DNA from: Cornus controversa
Taxonomy: Eukaryota > Streptophyta > Magnoliopsida > Cornales > Cornaceae
Direction of reading: 5' to 3'
Length of the DNA: 64,000 nucleotides
NCBI GenBank assembly: GCA_026545225.1
Contig: CM048845.1
Location: forward strand, 31,308,001 to 31,372,000
Each line of letters begins with the position of its first letter. Position 1 is the stretch's first letter. The notes beneath the pieces are model-generated. The model saw only the letters and a list, made by a program, of their open reading frames with translations, was not told the DNA's origin and searched no databases. Below, in pieces: positions 36,572 through 48,314 of the stretch. Made by a program: the position numbers and the translations under genes.

Positions 36572-37905
36572 AGGTTAATAGTTGATAGCGAAGGAAGGTT
36601 AGCTATCTGTGGTGGAATGCTACCATTCAAGGAGTTGTGACTCAATATCAAATATTATAAATTAGTCCAATTCTCGATATCAAATGGAAATGGTATTGAG
36701 CCAGTGAGTTGGTTTAAGGAAAGGTCCAGTCCAGTCCAGTCAAGCCTTTCACATTCCCCATTTCATGAGGTATTGAACCATTGATTTGATTTGAAGCAAG
36801 GGACAAGTACATCAATTTGGACAATATATTGACCCAGATTTGGGCCTATGATATTGTTATAACCGAGCCTTAGATTGACCAGATTCCTCAAATTCCCTAT
36901 TTCTTGAGGGATGAGACTATCAACTTCATTTTTGTCAAGGAACAAAGTTTTCAAAGAAGTCAGATGACCTATAAGCTAAGGGATGGAACCATTGATTGCA
37001 TTCGTAGCAAGGGAGAGAGATACCAAATCTATTAAATGACCTAGAGTAGAAGGAATTGGACTTTTGAGCTTATTGTGACTAAAGTCTAGATCAACCAGAT
37101 TAGGAATGGCAATGGGGCGGGAATAGGGCGGGGGGTGCCCTTCCCCATCCCCCTTCGTCGTCCCTGTTTAAAAAAGTTCCTCCATCCCCACCTCACCCCA
37201 TTTAATAAATGAGGCAGGGTGAGGTGGGGTGGGCGGAGACGTAAACGGGGCGAGGCGGGTTTTTTTGTTTATTTTAAGAATTTTTTTTAGTGGATTACTT
37301 TTGTAATTGTACTCTTTTTAGTCTTTACACTCTTATGTGATAAGGTCATTGGTAATTTACACGTGTACCGCTAATAAGATTTGAACTAGTAAATCTTATA
37401 TATATAACTATATAAGTGTAATTTTGTATTTGTATTATATATATAAGGGTAATATAGTAAATATAAAACATAAACGAGGCGGGTGGGGCGTGACGAGGTG
37501 GGGGTGCCTATCCCTATTCCAGCCCCGCAACTTTGCGAGTTTTTTTCTCTCACCCGAGTAACCGTCCCAAAACCATTTAGCCTCCTCCATAACCGATTTA
37601 AATGGGGTGGGACGGAGTGGTTCTCCACCGGAATAGGTTAAATTGCCATCTCTAAATAGGATTCTTCAATTTCCCCATGTTTGGAGGGATGGAACCTTGT
37701 ATTGAATTTGACTTCACTGATAGTCGGGTGAGATCTGTCAAAAAACCAAAAGCTGATGGGATTGGCCCATTGAGCTGGTTGCTACTAAGGTCTAGCGAGG
37801 CCAATTTAGATAAGTAGCCAAGAGCAGGAGGGATTGGACCATCAAGATAGTTGTGACTAAGATTTAGATAAACCAATTGCATGCAAAATATGGGTTGCAC
37901 GCATC
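36572..37905 (-). pseudogene. LRR receptor kinase relic D
   Basis: This is an LRR-only relic on the minus strand, paralogous to relic C but with about 190 bp more LRR sequence (36763-36954 encodes a recognisable EIGNLRNLVNLRLGYNNI repeat). The right part (37655-37905) reads [20 protein letters not shown] and continues into the SAFGFLT repeat. A 554-bp hAT-type MITE (37101-37654) interrupts it. Signal peptide, transmembrane segment and kinase are absent, and the frame is broken at several points. Confidence 0.75.
37101..37654. mobile_element. hAT-type MITE in relic D
   Basis: It has the same family and insertion point as 31946-32477, with ends TAGGAATGGCAAT and ATTGCCATCTCTA. It is about 22 bp longer than the C copy, partly through an extra gaggtggggtgggc-type segment. 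Confidence 0.75.
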
Positions 37906-37993
37906 ATCATGTTCAAGAAGAGACTTTAAAGAGTTTCATGTTGACTTGGACACGGGAGTCAAGGTTTTCCTATCAGGACAGAAAATTTATTTA

Positions 37994-37996
<3 letters not shown>

Positions 37997-38034
<38 letters not shown>
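37997..38034. repeat. (CT)n microsatellite
   Basis: About 38 bp of CT repeats. The corresponding place upstream of relic C (32818-32848) is an interrupted CT/T tract, so the array has expanded in D. Confidence 0.9.
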
Positions 38035-38038
<4 letters not shown>

Positions 38039-38060
38039 CCTTTCTTTTTGGGTTGCAAGT

Positions 38061-38698
38061 AGGGGTGCACACGATACGGTTCCTTACGGTTCTTAGTTGA
38101 ACCAGAATCGGAATCATTCCTAACGGTTCCTTAATTTTGGAACCAGAACCGTTGACTTTGATTTGGTTCCGATTCTTTGCGGTTCTGGTTCCGGTTCCTT
38201 AACGGTTCTTTGTCATTTTTTTTTCTTTTAAAACATTGGCAAGATAAACACTCATACTTGTGCACCCCTAGTTATAACAATAGATTAGAAGTTATTAGTA
38301 TTTATTTATATATCTTATATTATATAAATATATAAAATATTAGAACTTGGAAGTTAAATGTATTTATCTATATATTATATATTTTATATTTTGTATATAA
38401 ATAGAACAATAGAATTTTGAAGGTGTTAGTATTTATTTATATATTATATATTTATATAAAACACTAGAACTTAGAAGCTATTATTATTCATTTGTATATT
38501 ATATATTACATTTTTTTTCTAACGGTTTCGGTTCCAGTACCTTGACTTGGAACCGAAACCGGAACCTTAGTGAACGGTTCCTCAAATTTGGAATTGGAAC
38601 CAGAACCGTAGTGAACGGTTCGGTTCGGTTCGGTTCAGGTACGATTCCTTACGATTTCGGTTCCGGTTCCGTTTCCACCGGTTCTTTGTGCACCCCTA
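38061..38698. mobile_element. hAT-type MITE with octamer target duplication
   Basis: The 638-bp insertion has ends aggggtgcacac and tgtgcacccct and GGTTCC/GGAACC-rich subterminal text. It is flanked by ttgcaagt (38053-38060) and ttgtaagt (38699-38706). The paralogous C flank reads ttgcaagtaatatgc without the insertion, giving an empty site and a clear boundary. An internal copy of the terminal text (about 38255-38270) suggests an internal rearrangement. Confidence 0.85.
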
Positions 38699-38706
38699 TT
38701 GTAAGT

Positions 38707-39867
38707 AATATGCATTCCTTTTTTTCCCTACAAAAATAACTCTTTTTCTTTCTTTTCTTTTAAAATTTTTAGAAATAGGACGCATGCAAATTTGCACTAT
38801 TACTTATTTTAGCTTGAAAAACTATGCGTTCGAATTCAATGCAGCTGAAAGAAAGAGTAAAATCAGATGGGAGAAGTTCAGATTGTTCTAGTCCATTTAT
38901 TAGAAAATAATCTTAAGAATTCTAAAAACCAACAGTAATTAATTTCAAAAAACCAAAATATTTTATGAAATTGGGTTCTTCTCTTAATTGTGTTATCATA
39001 TATTAGTTTCTACACAAGTGTCAATTAAAAAAAAATTCAGACTAATTTCAATTTTTTAATACAAATGGAAAACAGAATCAAATAGGTCATTACATTTTAA
39101 TTTAGTTTAGGAGCTGCAATTTTGGGCATGGCCACTTGATGGCCATGGGGTCTTCATGAGCTTGTTAACCTTCAATTCTGTCAATTAACTAAGAATATAA
39201 ATATAATTAGTATTTGAAGGTGGTGGATATTGTCTTCAAATTCTATTTCTATTGGACTGTTTCTTAGAGTTAACTTGTGAGAAAAAAGAATTTTACTGAA
39301 ATTAGTTTTGAAAATCTCAATGGATGTGAACCAAGGACAATAGTTCAGATTCATGTGAAAGATAGGTTTTTTGATAGTCTTTTCTCTGGTTAAGGAATTG
39401 AGCTGCTTGTAAACATCTCGGTTTTTGTTGTTAAAAAATTCATTCACACACATTTAGTAATCATGTATTAATCTAACGGGTTGAATTCATAAGGATTATA
39501 TATACCTGGGCAAGTCAAAATGATGTATGTCACATGATCCTAAAGATCGTTCAAATTAAATTTGTTTTGTTACCTTTATCATGTAAGATAAAAATGAGAT
39601 CATCCAAAGCCAATATGATCACTAATTCATTGTGATGAAATTTTTTCCACCGCATACTAGACTAGGTCTTTTGGTCAAGTCAATCTGATTGATGCATTAA
39701 GGTAACCGAGAAGGGAATGATTTTTCCTTGTATAAATGACACAAAGTCTGTCCTTGGACCCATAAGCAACACCTTGGAAGTCTATTATAGAAAGGGACTC
39801 AGCTAGACAATTGATACAGATGACCCGTCATGCATGGCCACTGTCTTGCACGGAGTCAAAACAATAA
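38707..39867. other. Upstream flank of relic D, duplicate of 32.87-34.05 kb
   Basis: This aligns with the C flank over more than 1 kb with scattered substitutions and small indels. The alignment ends abruptly at acaataat (39867), where unrelated sequence begins. No gene is seen. Confidence 0.6.
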
Positions 39868-42655
39868 TTGTCACGCCCCTAAATTTAAATAATAGAAACA
39901 CTGGTTCTATACTTAAATAAAGTGCGTGCTTTGCAACAACAATCACCTCACACAACATAGTATAAATCTCCCAAAAAGAATTTTATTGAAAACATAATTA
40001 ACTACAAAACAAATGTAGCATCATCTAATACAATCCATAAAAATCCTCGACATTATTACATAACTTCATATCAACTTTATTGAATTACAAAGAAGTAAGA
40101 AAACATCAAAATTATCTCCATCCAGCTCACATGACTCCATCATGTTCCAATCAACGTGTACCTGAAAATTGTTAAGGAGTGAGCTCACAAGCTCAACAAG
40201 GGATTGCTAAACACATTCCCTGCTCAGCAAATCGACTCACCTTATATTTTCATATAAAAGTAACTCGTCAAAATACATTAATTATATGTATTCATCTCAG
40301 GTCATAAATTCTCATATGTCATAATTATCAAAACATAAACAGAACACAATTTCTACAATTTCACACCATAAACTTGTTAACCATCTCGATTAACTTATAT
40401 TAAATTTCACTTATCTCACATGAGCCCCAGGCTCCCCTCCAATCAATGGTGTGCATCACATAGTCCCGGACTACCGAAAACACACATGTGGCTAGGTTAT
40501 ACATCTACTCACACAGATGGTCCCGGACCACGTCCACATAATACCGAGAAGGACAGGTGGGACTTTCAACAAGTCCAAAATACCGAGAAAAGTTGGACCG
40601 GTGCCCAAAAAGTAGGAACGGTGGGACTTTCCTAATACTTGATTTTTTTGTGAAAAACTTTGCAACCTAAAATCCCACTTTACCAAGCCTCAATCCACAC
40701 ATACATGAACTTTAAGGCACGAAAATCCATGACAAATCTAATATTCTAAGCTTTCGAAAACCCAACTAAGATCATCTATAGCATAAGCAATTAAAATCAA
40801 CTATGAAATCTAATAATCATCCACAAATTTTATATCATCGTTTAAATTGTCAAGCATTCTACCATACTCAAACCATGCTTATAATATATGAAATCATAAG
40901 ACATAATTAATGCACGTTCCCGAACATAAAATGGTCTTTACATGTTTGTCACATGCATATAGTCCACAACTCGAACATGCACTCAAATAAAGCGATAATG
41001 AAAGTCTTTATATGAAATCAATATCCGCTCCACGCCAATGTACTATTGGGGAAACTCCATCACTTCCTTTCCATTTTCTGAAAAATGTTAATCCTCATGG
41101 GATGAGCAACCACATGGTCAGTAATAGTGTCTAAAACATAATTCCACAAGTTCCATGAATACCACATAAGCACACATTTGCATTTAACCATATTAAGCAA
41201 ACATCTACATATCAAAATCATATCATAAGCAACATATAATGCGACATGATGTGCATGACTCCCTCATCCTCTCCATACATCCATTGGTCGATCTCCAATT
41301 ACCTTGGACGAACCAATCCCACCTATCCAAGGCTTTATAACAAGGCCACCTCATCGTAGGACTCACCTTTGTAGTGATTATCCTCTTCATTTCTAATGGA
41401 GCTCTATAACAAGTCCACTCCACGAGGGCTTTCCCTTACCGGATCACCTTAACACTCGTCAAAAGGACATTACCATCCAATTGAGCTCACCACCCTCACC
41501 ATGCCAATGAAGATGCACCCACATGTTCAATCAATATACATTTATAACCCAAGCTCAATAGAACATTCATAAATCATGTTGCACATTTCTCATTTCAATC
41601 TCCTGTGTACACTTTGAACATGATTCACATCTTCCATATTTCGCATAATTTATACTTTCCACAATTCACATTATTCATATGCTAACAATTAAATTATGTC
41701 TTGCATCAAACACATCTTTAAAGTAATTCATCAAACACCTAAGTGTCCCTTTTATAAATAAACACAAATTTGCACAATTCTTCTATAATTCAATCCCAAC
41801 ATGCTTTATAATCAATTATAGCAATTGTAAACATTTGATTAGCCATCTAGCATAATGAATTTATCAGTTAGCATAATTAAGCATGCTTTACTATTAAAAA
41901 AAAAATCTAATTGTCCCACATAACCAATTGGTTGTCATAGACAACCAATTTCATAAATGGCCACTAGGTTAACGGTAATGTTAGCTTATAAATTTGAAAG
42001 TGTAGGCTTCTTTGAAACGTAAAATTAATCAATACAAATTTAAACTATAGATCTGAAATAAATCCAAGCCTATATTTGATCATAATTGATTAAAACATTC
42101 AAATTGATACAAAAAGGACACTTGGATTATATGAGAATTGTGAAATTTGACCAACTTGAATGTATGATTAGATATTCAGATTGAAGCGACTCAAATTGAC
42201 ACTAGATCTAATATATTAAAATGTGGAAGCATTTGAAAGACAGGAGGTCGAAAACAATTCATAAACTCACCTTTTTAAAGATGAAATTTGAGAATGAAGA
42301 TTCAGGAACCCTAGGTGAGATCACAGTAAATGAACCGAAAACAGTTTACAAGCCCAACAACCTTCATTCGAATATCTCGCCAATACCTTAAGAACTTAGA
42401 GATCGGAGATGATGATGGAAGAGGCTGGAGAAGATCAGAGGTGATTAGATGCCGAAAAATTTGTGGAGATTCGTTAGAGAAATCATGTGCCTCTAGAGCA
42501 ATTTCGGCACACAATGGAGAGAGGAGAGAGAGAGAGGGGGACAAGTGGGGAGGAGAGGGAAAATGAGAGACTCACAGAATGAGTGAGCTCCAACGTATGA
42601 GAGTGAGTGAGTGAGTAATAATGGTTCAAAATGACACGACGAAAATTAAATCGGC
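39868..42655 (-). mobile_element. Possible gypsy-type LTR fragment
   Basis: It begins at a duplication breakpoint with tgtcacgcccc, whose complement GGGGCGTGACA is a common end of large plant chromovirus LTRs. Text at 40165-40200 (aggagtgagctcacaag) is of the type found in such LTRs. On the minus strand a CT-rich leader-like stretch precedes an agggttcc segment (42300-42560). The opposite end and a target duplication are not found, and no protein domain is visible. Confidence 0.35.
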
Positions 42656-43024
42656 CACTATTGTAAAAATGTGTGACGAAATTCATTTCGTCACAAAATT
42701 ATTTGTAATAGATAAATAATAAATGTAACAAATAATTAATTATTTGTAATGGATGATTAAAATATGTCACTATTATAAATATCTGTGATGGAATAAATTT
42801 TCGTCACAAAATTATTTGTAACATATGAATAATAAATGTAACAAATAATTAGTTATTTGTAACGGACGAGTAAAACATGTTACAAATAATTAGCCAATGG
42901 TGACAGATAGTGATAAATGTTACAAATAATTAAACAATTGTTACATTTTTATAAACTGTAACTCAAAAATCATTTTTTTTGACAATTTTTTCTTCCTGTC
43001 ACAAATACTCCTATTTGTTGTAGT
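42656..43024. mobile_element. CACTA-type terminal fragment with subterminal repeats
   Basis: The right end reads ...atttgttgtagtg, the complement of CACTACAACAAAT, a typical CACTA terminus. Inside it, text such as gtaacaaataatta and attatttgtaa recurs many times in both orientations. A 112-bp unit is tandemly repeated (42656-42767 and 42768-about 42879), each starting CACTATT. The left copy could be a degenerate second terminus, making a 370-bp MITE, but no matching 3-bp duplication is present. Confidence 0.55.
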
Positions 43025-43959
43025 GATGCATGCACTGATTTGCGGATAGCATTATATTGCCGGGTGTCTTTAATGAAGAAAAATGATGTTTAACTACTAA
43101 TTAAATAGACATAATGAAGAAAAGTGATTTTTAACTACTAATTAAATAGATATATTTCAGTCATTATTAATGCACCTCCCACTTTTGCAGCTGGATGAAC
43201 AACTTTTGCATGCAATAATTTGCATGATAACATATGATGTGATTGAATCAAAAAAATTTAAGTATGAAAAATGGATCTATAAGAATTTAATAGGATATTA
43301 CAATATAACCGAGCATAAATTTTGATTAAGTTGAACCACCAAAATTTCTTGATTGTTTAAGATATGATCAACCTATAGTTTCTATTGATGGACCTCTCTT
43401 GTCACTGTCCATACCCACGTGGTGGTCCAATACTGCCTTTATCACCTTAGAGGTTAGTTTTCGCTAAGAAACAACGATGTACATTGAGGGTCAAGCCACA
43501 CTACTAACTATGATTAGGTGGCACGTTTCAGTTCACATACTTTTTTGTCAGTCTTTCTTATCATAACTATATATTACATCTCTAGCTTTCACTAGAAGCT
43601 TGAAGAAATTTTGAGATTTTGTGACTTGAGAATTTTCGTTATTAAAGCTTACCTAAAGATTTTGCGCTAACATTTCAGTGTAATTGTTACTAATAAGGGA
43701 TAGAACAACCAGATTAGTCAAAAATTACAAGTCAAATTGATACAAATGCATGGCCACCGTCTTGCAAAGAGTTAGATTTTAATGGATCAATTCAACATAT
43801 AAACGTCTTGATTTCTTAGATGTAATACAAGTGCATAAATCAAACAGCTTGTGGAAATCCAACAAGCAAGAAATTAACGCTATCATTCTGTATTTTCTAT
43901 TGACTAATACCAAAGATTACTAGATTATTTAATCAAATATCTATCTTGATTCATTAGCT
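43025..43959. other. Flank of the split kinase exon
   Basis: No gene is seen. From about 43690 the text (ggatagaacaaccagatt ... gcatggccaccgtcttgc) is another copy of the block found at 34.0, 35.2, 39.8 and 62.9 kb. From 43900 it aligns with 36240-36350. Confidence 0.5.
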
Positions 43960-44149
43960 GCGACAGTGAGATTTTGTGCAAAGGTTTAGCTAGTGAGTAC
44001 TTGCAAGCAAGAAACTCCTGAGCAACACGTCACATTGTTGGCCGAGACTTTGATTCAGAATGTAAGCAAGCAAATGCTAATGTAGCAGCCAGAACAACAT
44101 CTCGTGCAACTAGTCCGCACACTAGAGCTTGGAGGCGTGGGTCTAACAC

Positions 44150-44405
44150 TGAAAATAAAGAGCAGAAAGCAATGGTTGGCAAGATTCCAAACCTTGTTTC
44201 TATTGTGATATAAATAGAGTACATCATATACAGATCAGATTGTACAACTTAACAACCTGATTATATTAAAATACAATGAATAAATATGTATAACAGCTAA
44301 GTGATAAGGATAAATACAATCGGTTAAGTGATAACAGATGGTTTCTGTTGTTGAGATAATGACTTGGGTTGTTCATTATGTTTATCTTCAGCATATACTT
44401 TAACA
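44150..44405 (-). repeat. 3' LTR of the copia element
   Basis: It is the same length as the 5' LTR. It is preceded on the minus strand by the polypurine tract CTTGTGGGGGCA (44406-44417). Confidence 0.9.
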
Positions 44406-44439
44406 TGCCCCCACAAGTTAATGGGAGGAGGAACCACCA

Positions 44440-44796
44440 TTAACTTGGATTTGAGGTTGAGAAAGCGTGGGGAAGGAAGACCCTTGGTGAAAATGTCTGA
44501 TGGTTGGTCGTCAGTAGAGATAAATTTCACCAAGATGTCAAGATTTAAGACCTCCCTCACAAAGTGATAGTCTACTTCAATATGCTTAGTCCTAGCATGA
44601 AACACGGGAAGGCTAGAGCTAAGGCACTAATATTGTCACACCATAACACAGGAGCCACTGGAAAGACAATTTTAAGTTCAGAGAGTAGCATCCTAAGCCA
44701 ATAGAGTTCAGTTGTTGTGAGAGCAAGAGAGCAATATTCTGCCTCTGTACTTGATCTAGAAACCACATTCTGCTTCTTAGCACTCCAAGAGATCAA
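44440..44796 (-). pseudogene. Copia RNase H
   Basis: The segments SWSAKKQNVVSRSSTEAEY and LWCDNISALALA are present. They are followed after a frameshift by ARTKHIEVDYHFVRE and STDDQPSDIFTKGLP, the standard C-terminus of copia polyproteins. The break falls in the CDNxSA..LA..P..H region. Confidence 0.85.
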
Positions 44797-44979
44797 ACAA
44801 TTGCCAAGAAATATTGCAAAGCCTGAGGTGGAACGACGATCATTAGGGTTGCCAGCCCAATTAGCATCACAAAATGCATTTAATTGAAGTGAAGAAGATG
44901 TATACAGAATGCCATGATCAGCAGTGCCCTTAAGATAACTTAGAATACGTTTAGCAGCTATCCAATGAGTCGTGGTGGG

Positions 44980-45800
44980 TCAGTGAAGGGGTTGGCACAA
45001 CTGATTTATAGCAAATGCAATGTCTGGTCTTGTTAATGTGCAGTATTGAAGGGCACCAACTATGTGTTTGTATTCTGTAGAGTCAGATAGGGGAGATCCA
45101 TCAAACTTTGATAAGTTAGTACTAGATGGGCATAGTGATGGTGATGGTTTAGTCTCTGTCATCTGTGCTCGATGTAGAATATCAGAAATATACTTGGATT
45201 GGCAAAGATGCAAGCCTTGTGCTGTTTGAGAGACTTGGATTCCAAGGAAGAAAGAAAGTGGCCCGAGATCTTTGATTGGAAATTCTTGCTGTAATCTGAG
45301 AATCAGTGAGCTAATTGCAGTAGAATTGGAACCCGTGATAATAAGATCATGAACATAAATAAGCAAATACAAAGTGATGTCTTCAAAAATGTAAATAAAG
45401 AGAGAAGGGTCAACCTGAGAACAATGTCAAGTAAGAAGGTAGAAAGTCTTGCTTAAGGCCATAGAGTGCCTTGGATAATCTGCACACATGATTGGGATGT
45501 TGAGGGTCAACAAGCCTTGAGGTTGTTCCATGAACACCTCTTCCAATTAGTCTCCATGTAAAAATGCATTGAACACATCAAGCTGCTTTATATCCTATTG
45601 AAAATGGATTGCAAGAGTAAGGATAACTCTGATTGTAGAAGGTTTGATAATAGAATTAAATGTATCAGTATAATCAACTCCACTTTGTTGTTCATAGCCC
45701 TTTGCCACTAACTGAGCCTTAAACCTTTCGATACTCCCATCTAGTTTTTGTTTAATCCTGTAAACCCATTTGTTTCAAATTATATTGTGAGAAGCAAGCC
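44980..45800 (-). pseudogene. Copia reverse transcriptase
   Basis: The upstream part (45800-45373) shows the [18 protein letters not shown] and [11 protein letters not shown] blocks in shifting frames with stops. The downstream part (44980-45372) begins with YVHDLIITGSN, where the catalytic YVDD has become YVHD, a change expected to abolish polymerase activity. It continues KDLGPLSFFLGIQ to the VGALQY and LTRPDIAFAIN segments. Confidence 0.85.
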
Positions 45801-46366
45801 TAGGACATAATGTCCAAGTTTTGTTGGAAATGAGTGCTTCAAATTCAGTGCACATGGCTTTGTGCCATCTCGGGTCTGCAGCAGCCTTGCTATAAGATGT
45901 GGGTTCAAATTCAGTTAAGATGGAGTGATGAAGAATAAAGGGATGTCTAGGATTGTAATAGAGTTTAAAACTAGGAAATTATTTAAGTTTGTGAGTTCCT
46001 ATTTTGGATTTGGTGAGCATTGGATGAGAGGGAGCAGGTGGTGGAGCAATGGTAAGGTCAGGTGAAAGAGAGGAGGTTATGGGGTCACATGCAGTGGTAA
46101 AGTCAGATGGAGGAGGAGAGGTTGTGGGACCATTTGGTCAAATTGGAGATGATTGGTTGCTGAGTTTTGGTGCAAAGAATTTTGCAGAAGAATTTGGTAT
46201 AGATAAAGATGGAGAGGGAAGAAAAATACTCTGAGGAAGAGGGAAAGGAGACTTACATTCAGCTGGCAACTTGGAAGGCAGTTTTGATGTGGCATTCTCC
46301 TTGGCTGGGAAGGTAGTCTCATAAAAAATAACATGCTGAGATAGATAAACTTTATTGGCAATAGGA

Positions 46367-47299
46367 TCAAGACATTTGTATCCTGCATAGTTGTAACTCA
46401 AAAAAATACAAGGTTTTGAACGATACTAGCTTATGAAGACCATATAGTTGAAGTAAAGGAAAACACATGCATCCAAAGACTCTAAGTTTCTGATAATTAG
46501 GTTCTGTTTGGTATAATTTAGAGTATGGACATGTGTAGTCTAGAGTAGGAGTGGGCAACAGATTGATAATGTGGACTGCAGTGAGAAATGCATCAGGCCA
46601 ATATTTATTAGAAAGATGATAATGTGCTAATAAAGTGAGACTAGTTTCTAGAATGTGTCTCAATTTCCTCTCAGCCAGGCCATTTTGCTGGGACGTATTT
46701 GGGCAAGATTTTCGATGCACAATGCCATGGTTGATGAGAAATGTTTGAAAGTGATTGAAAGTATATTCTCCACCACCATCTGATTGTAACTGTTTGATTT
46801 TGGAGTTGTGTTGATTTTCAACATTAATTTTGAACTTGATGAAACAGTTAGACACTTCAGATTTTGAGTGAAGTGGATAAAGCCATGTATAACGAGACAA
46901 ATCATCCACAAATAATACATAATACTTATAGCCACTTATAGAAGTGATGGGAGAAGTCCATATATCAGTGTGGATCAATTGTAAAGGGGAGATAGAAATA
47001 CGGGTAGAAGAATAAAATGGTAATCGAATGCTCTTTCCCAATTGACAAGAAACACAAACATTATTTTTATTGAAATTGAATTAAGAAACAGGAAGATTGT
47101 TATGTTTAACAACTCAAGATACAATATCCAAAGCAGGGTGTCCTAATCTAGAATGCCAAACTAGAGAGGAAGTCTTGATGCCAATCAAAGCACTAAATGA
47201 TTTGTTATTCTTGAGAGACTTTCCTTGCAGCCAGATAGGATAAAGACCATTCTCAGGTTTGCCTTCCAGCAGAGTTGCCTTGGTCCGAAGGTCCTTCAC
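46367..47299 (-). pseudogene. Copia integrase (pre-integrase and core)
   Basis: The first piece (47114-47299) has LVWHSRLGHPALDIV, the start of the HHCC zinc region. After a stop the core (46367-47041) carries the catalytic triad in recognisable context: HTDIW, QSDGGGEY and NGLAERKLR. It ends with the LRVFGCMCFP segment. The frame is interrupted between the zinc region and the core, so the enzyme is not made intact. Confidence 0.85.
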
Positions 47300-47305
47300 A
47301 CAAAA

Positions 47306-47686
47306 TTAATTAGAGGTTAGGATAAAATAGCAATGATTATGGACACAAAATTGATGAATAGATAATAAGTTGGAAGACACTTGGGGACAGTGTAAGACAT
47401 TATTAAGAATGATGGGTTTAGTAGATTGAGAAGGAGTTAGAAATGCTGAACCAGTGTTCTCAATAGCAAGACATGCTCCATTCCCTCCAGCCACCATGGT
47501 GTTGTTCTCAAAGGGTTGCTGAATCTGTAGATTTGCAAGCTCATTAGTAATATGAGCATTATCACCACTATCCACTATCCATTGTTGTCCTTCAAAGGCC
47601 TCATTGGTGTGTGCTACCATTGTTGCAAGGTGAGTAGGTGGATGCCTGCCTTGATATGAATAATCCATCCTGTGGTAGCAGTCCAA
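47306..47686 (-). pseudogene. Copia protease domain
   Basis: The frame carries WIVDSGDNAHITNELANL, matching the aspartic-protease motif WILDSGA(T/S)xHI with changes after DSG. The downstream part (NNVLHCPQVSSNLLSIHQF) is the usual segment leading to the pre-integrase domain. It ends in a stop before the next domain. Confidence 0.8.
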
Positions 47687-48314
47687 GGCCTGGTGCCTAG
47701 TTTTGCCATAGATTTGATAGGGTACACGATTTCTGGAAGAAAAGGTGGGAAGATTTGTATGTGAGGTAGTGGAAGTAGAGACAGGGGGAGTGAAAGGGGA
47801 GGGGTATTCTTGGGATAGGATGAGCCACGATAGTTTGAGGGTGGTTTCTGTTTGTTGAAGGACTGATTAGATTTGGAAGGGTGGAAAGGCTTTTTATTAT
47901 AAAGAGCAAAAGTGGAGGGATCTACACTTAATGATTGTTGTTGGTTCAATAAATGTTCATGATTCAACAATTCATCTCGAAAGGCATTAAAAGAGAGAGA
48001 TGTCTCATGAATGGCAAAGGAAAAGGAGGTAGCAAAGGAGTTAAAGGAGGGGTTAAGACCACTAACAAGAAAAGAGATAAGATCTTCATCAGTGAGTGGC
48101 TTTCCAACAGTAGCTAATTGGTCTGACCAAGATTTGGCCTGATTAAGATATGCAAGACAGGATTGGGAACCTTGGTGCATGGTGTTTAGCTGCCTGCGTA
48201 GATGAGTGACATGAAACTGAGAGTTGGAAGCAAAATGTGTTTCCAAAGCATGCCAAACATCCTTAGATGTGTTGAGTCCATAAATAGTGGACAAAACACT
48301 TTGAGAGAGGGTGG

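Noticed and set aside
42656-42960. Regularly spaced short repeats considered as a CRISPR-like array
   Set aside because: Spacers are not unique, repeats occur in both orientations, and the structure fits CACTA subterminal repeats in a plant genome.
44030-44227. Short minus-strand frame as an independent gene
   Set aside because: It is a kinase exon fragment running into a copia LTR.
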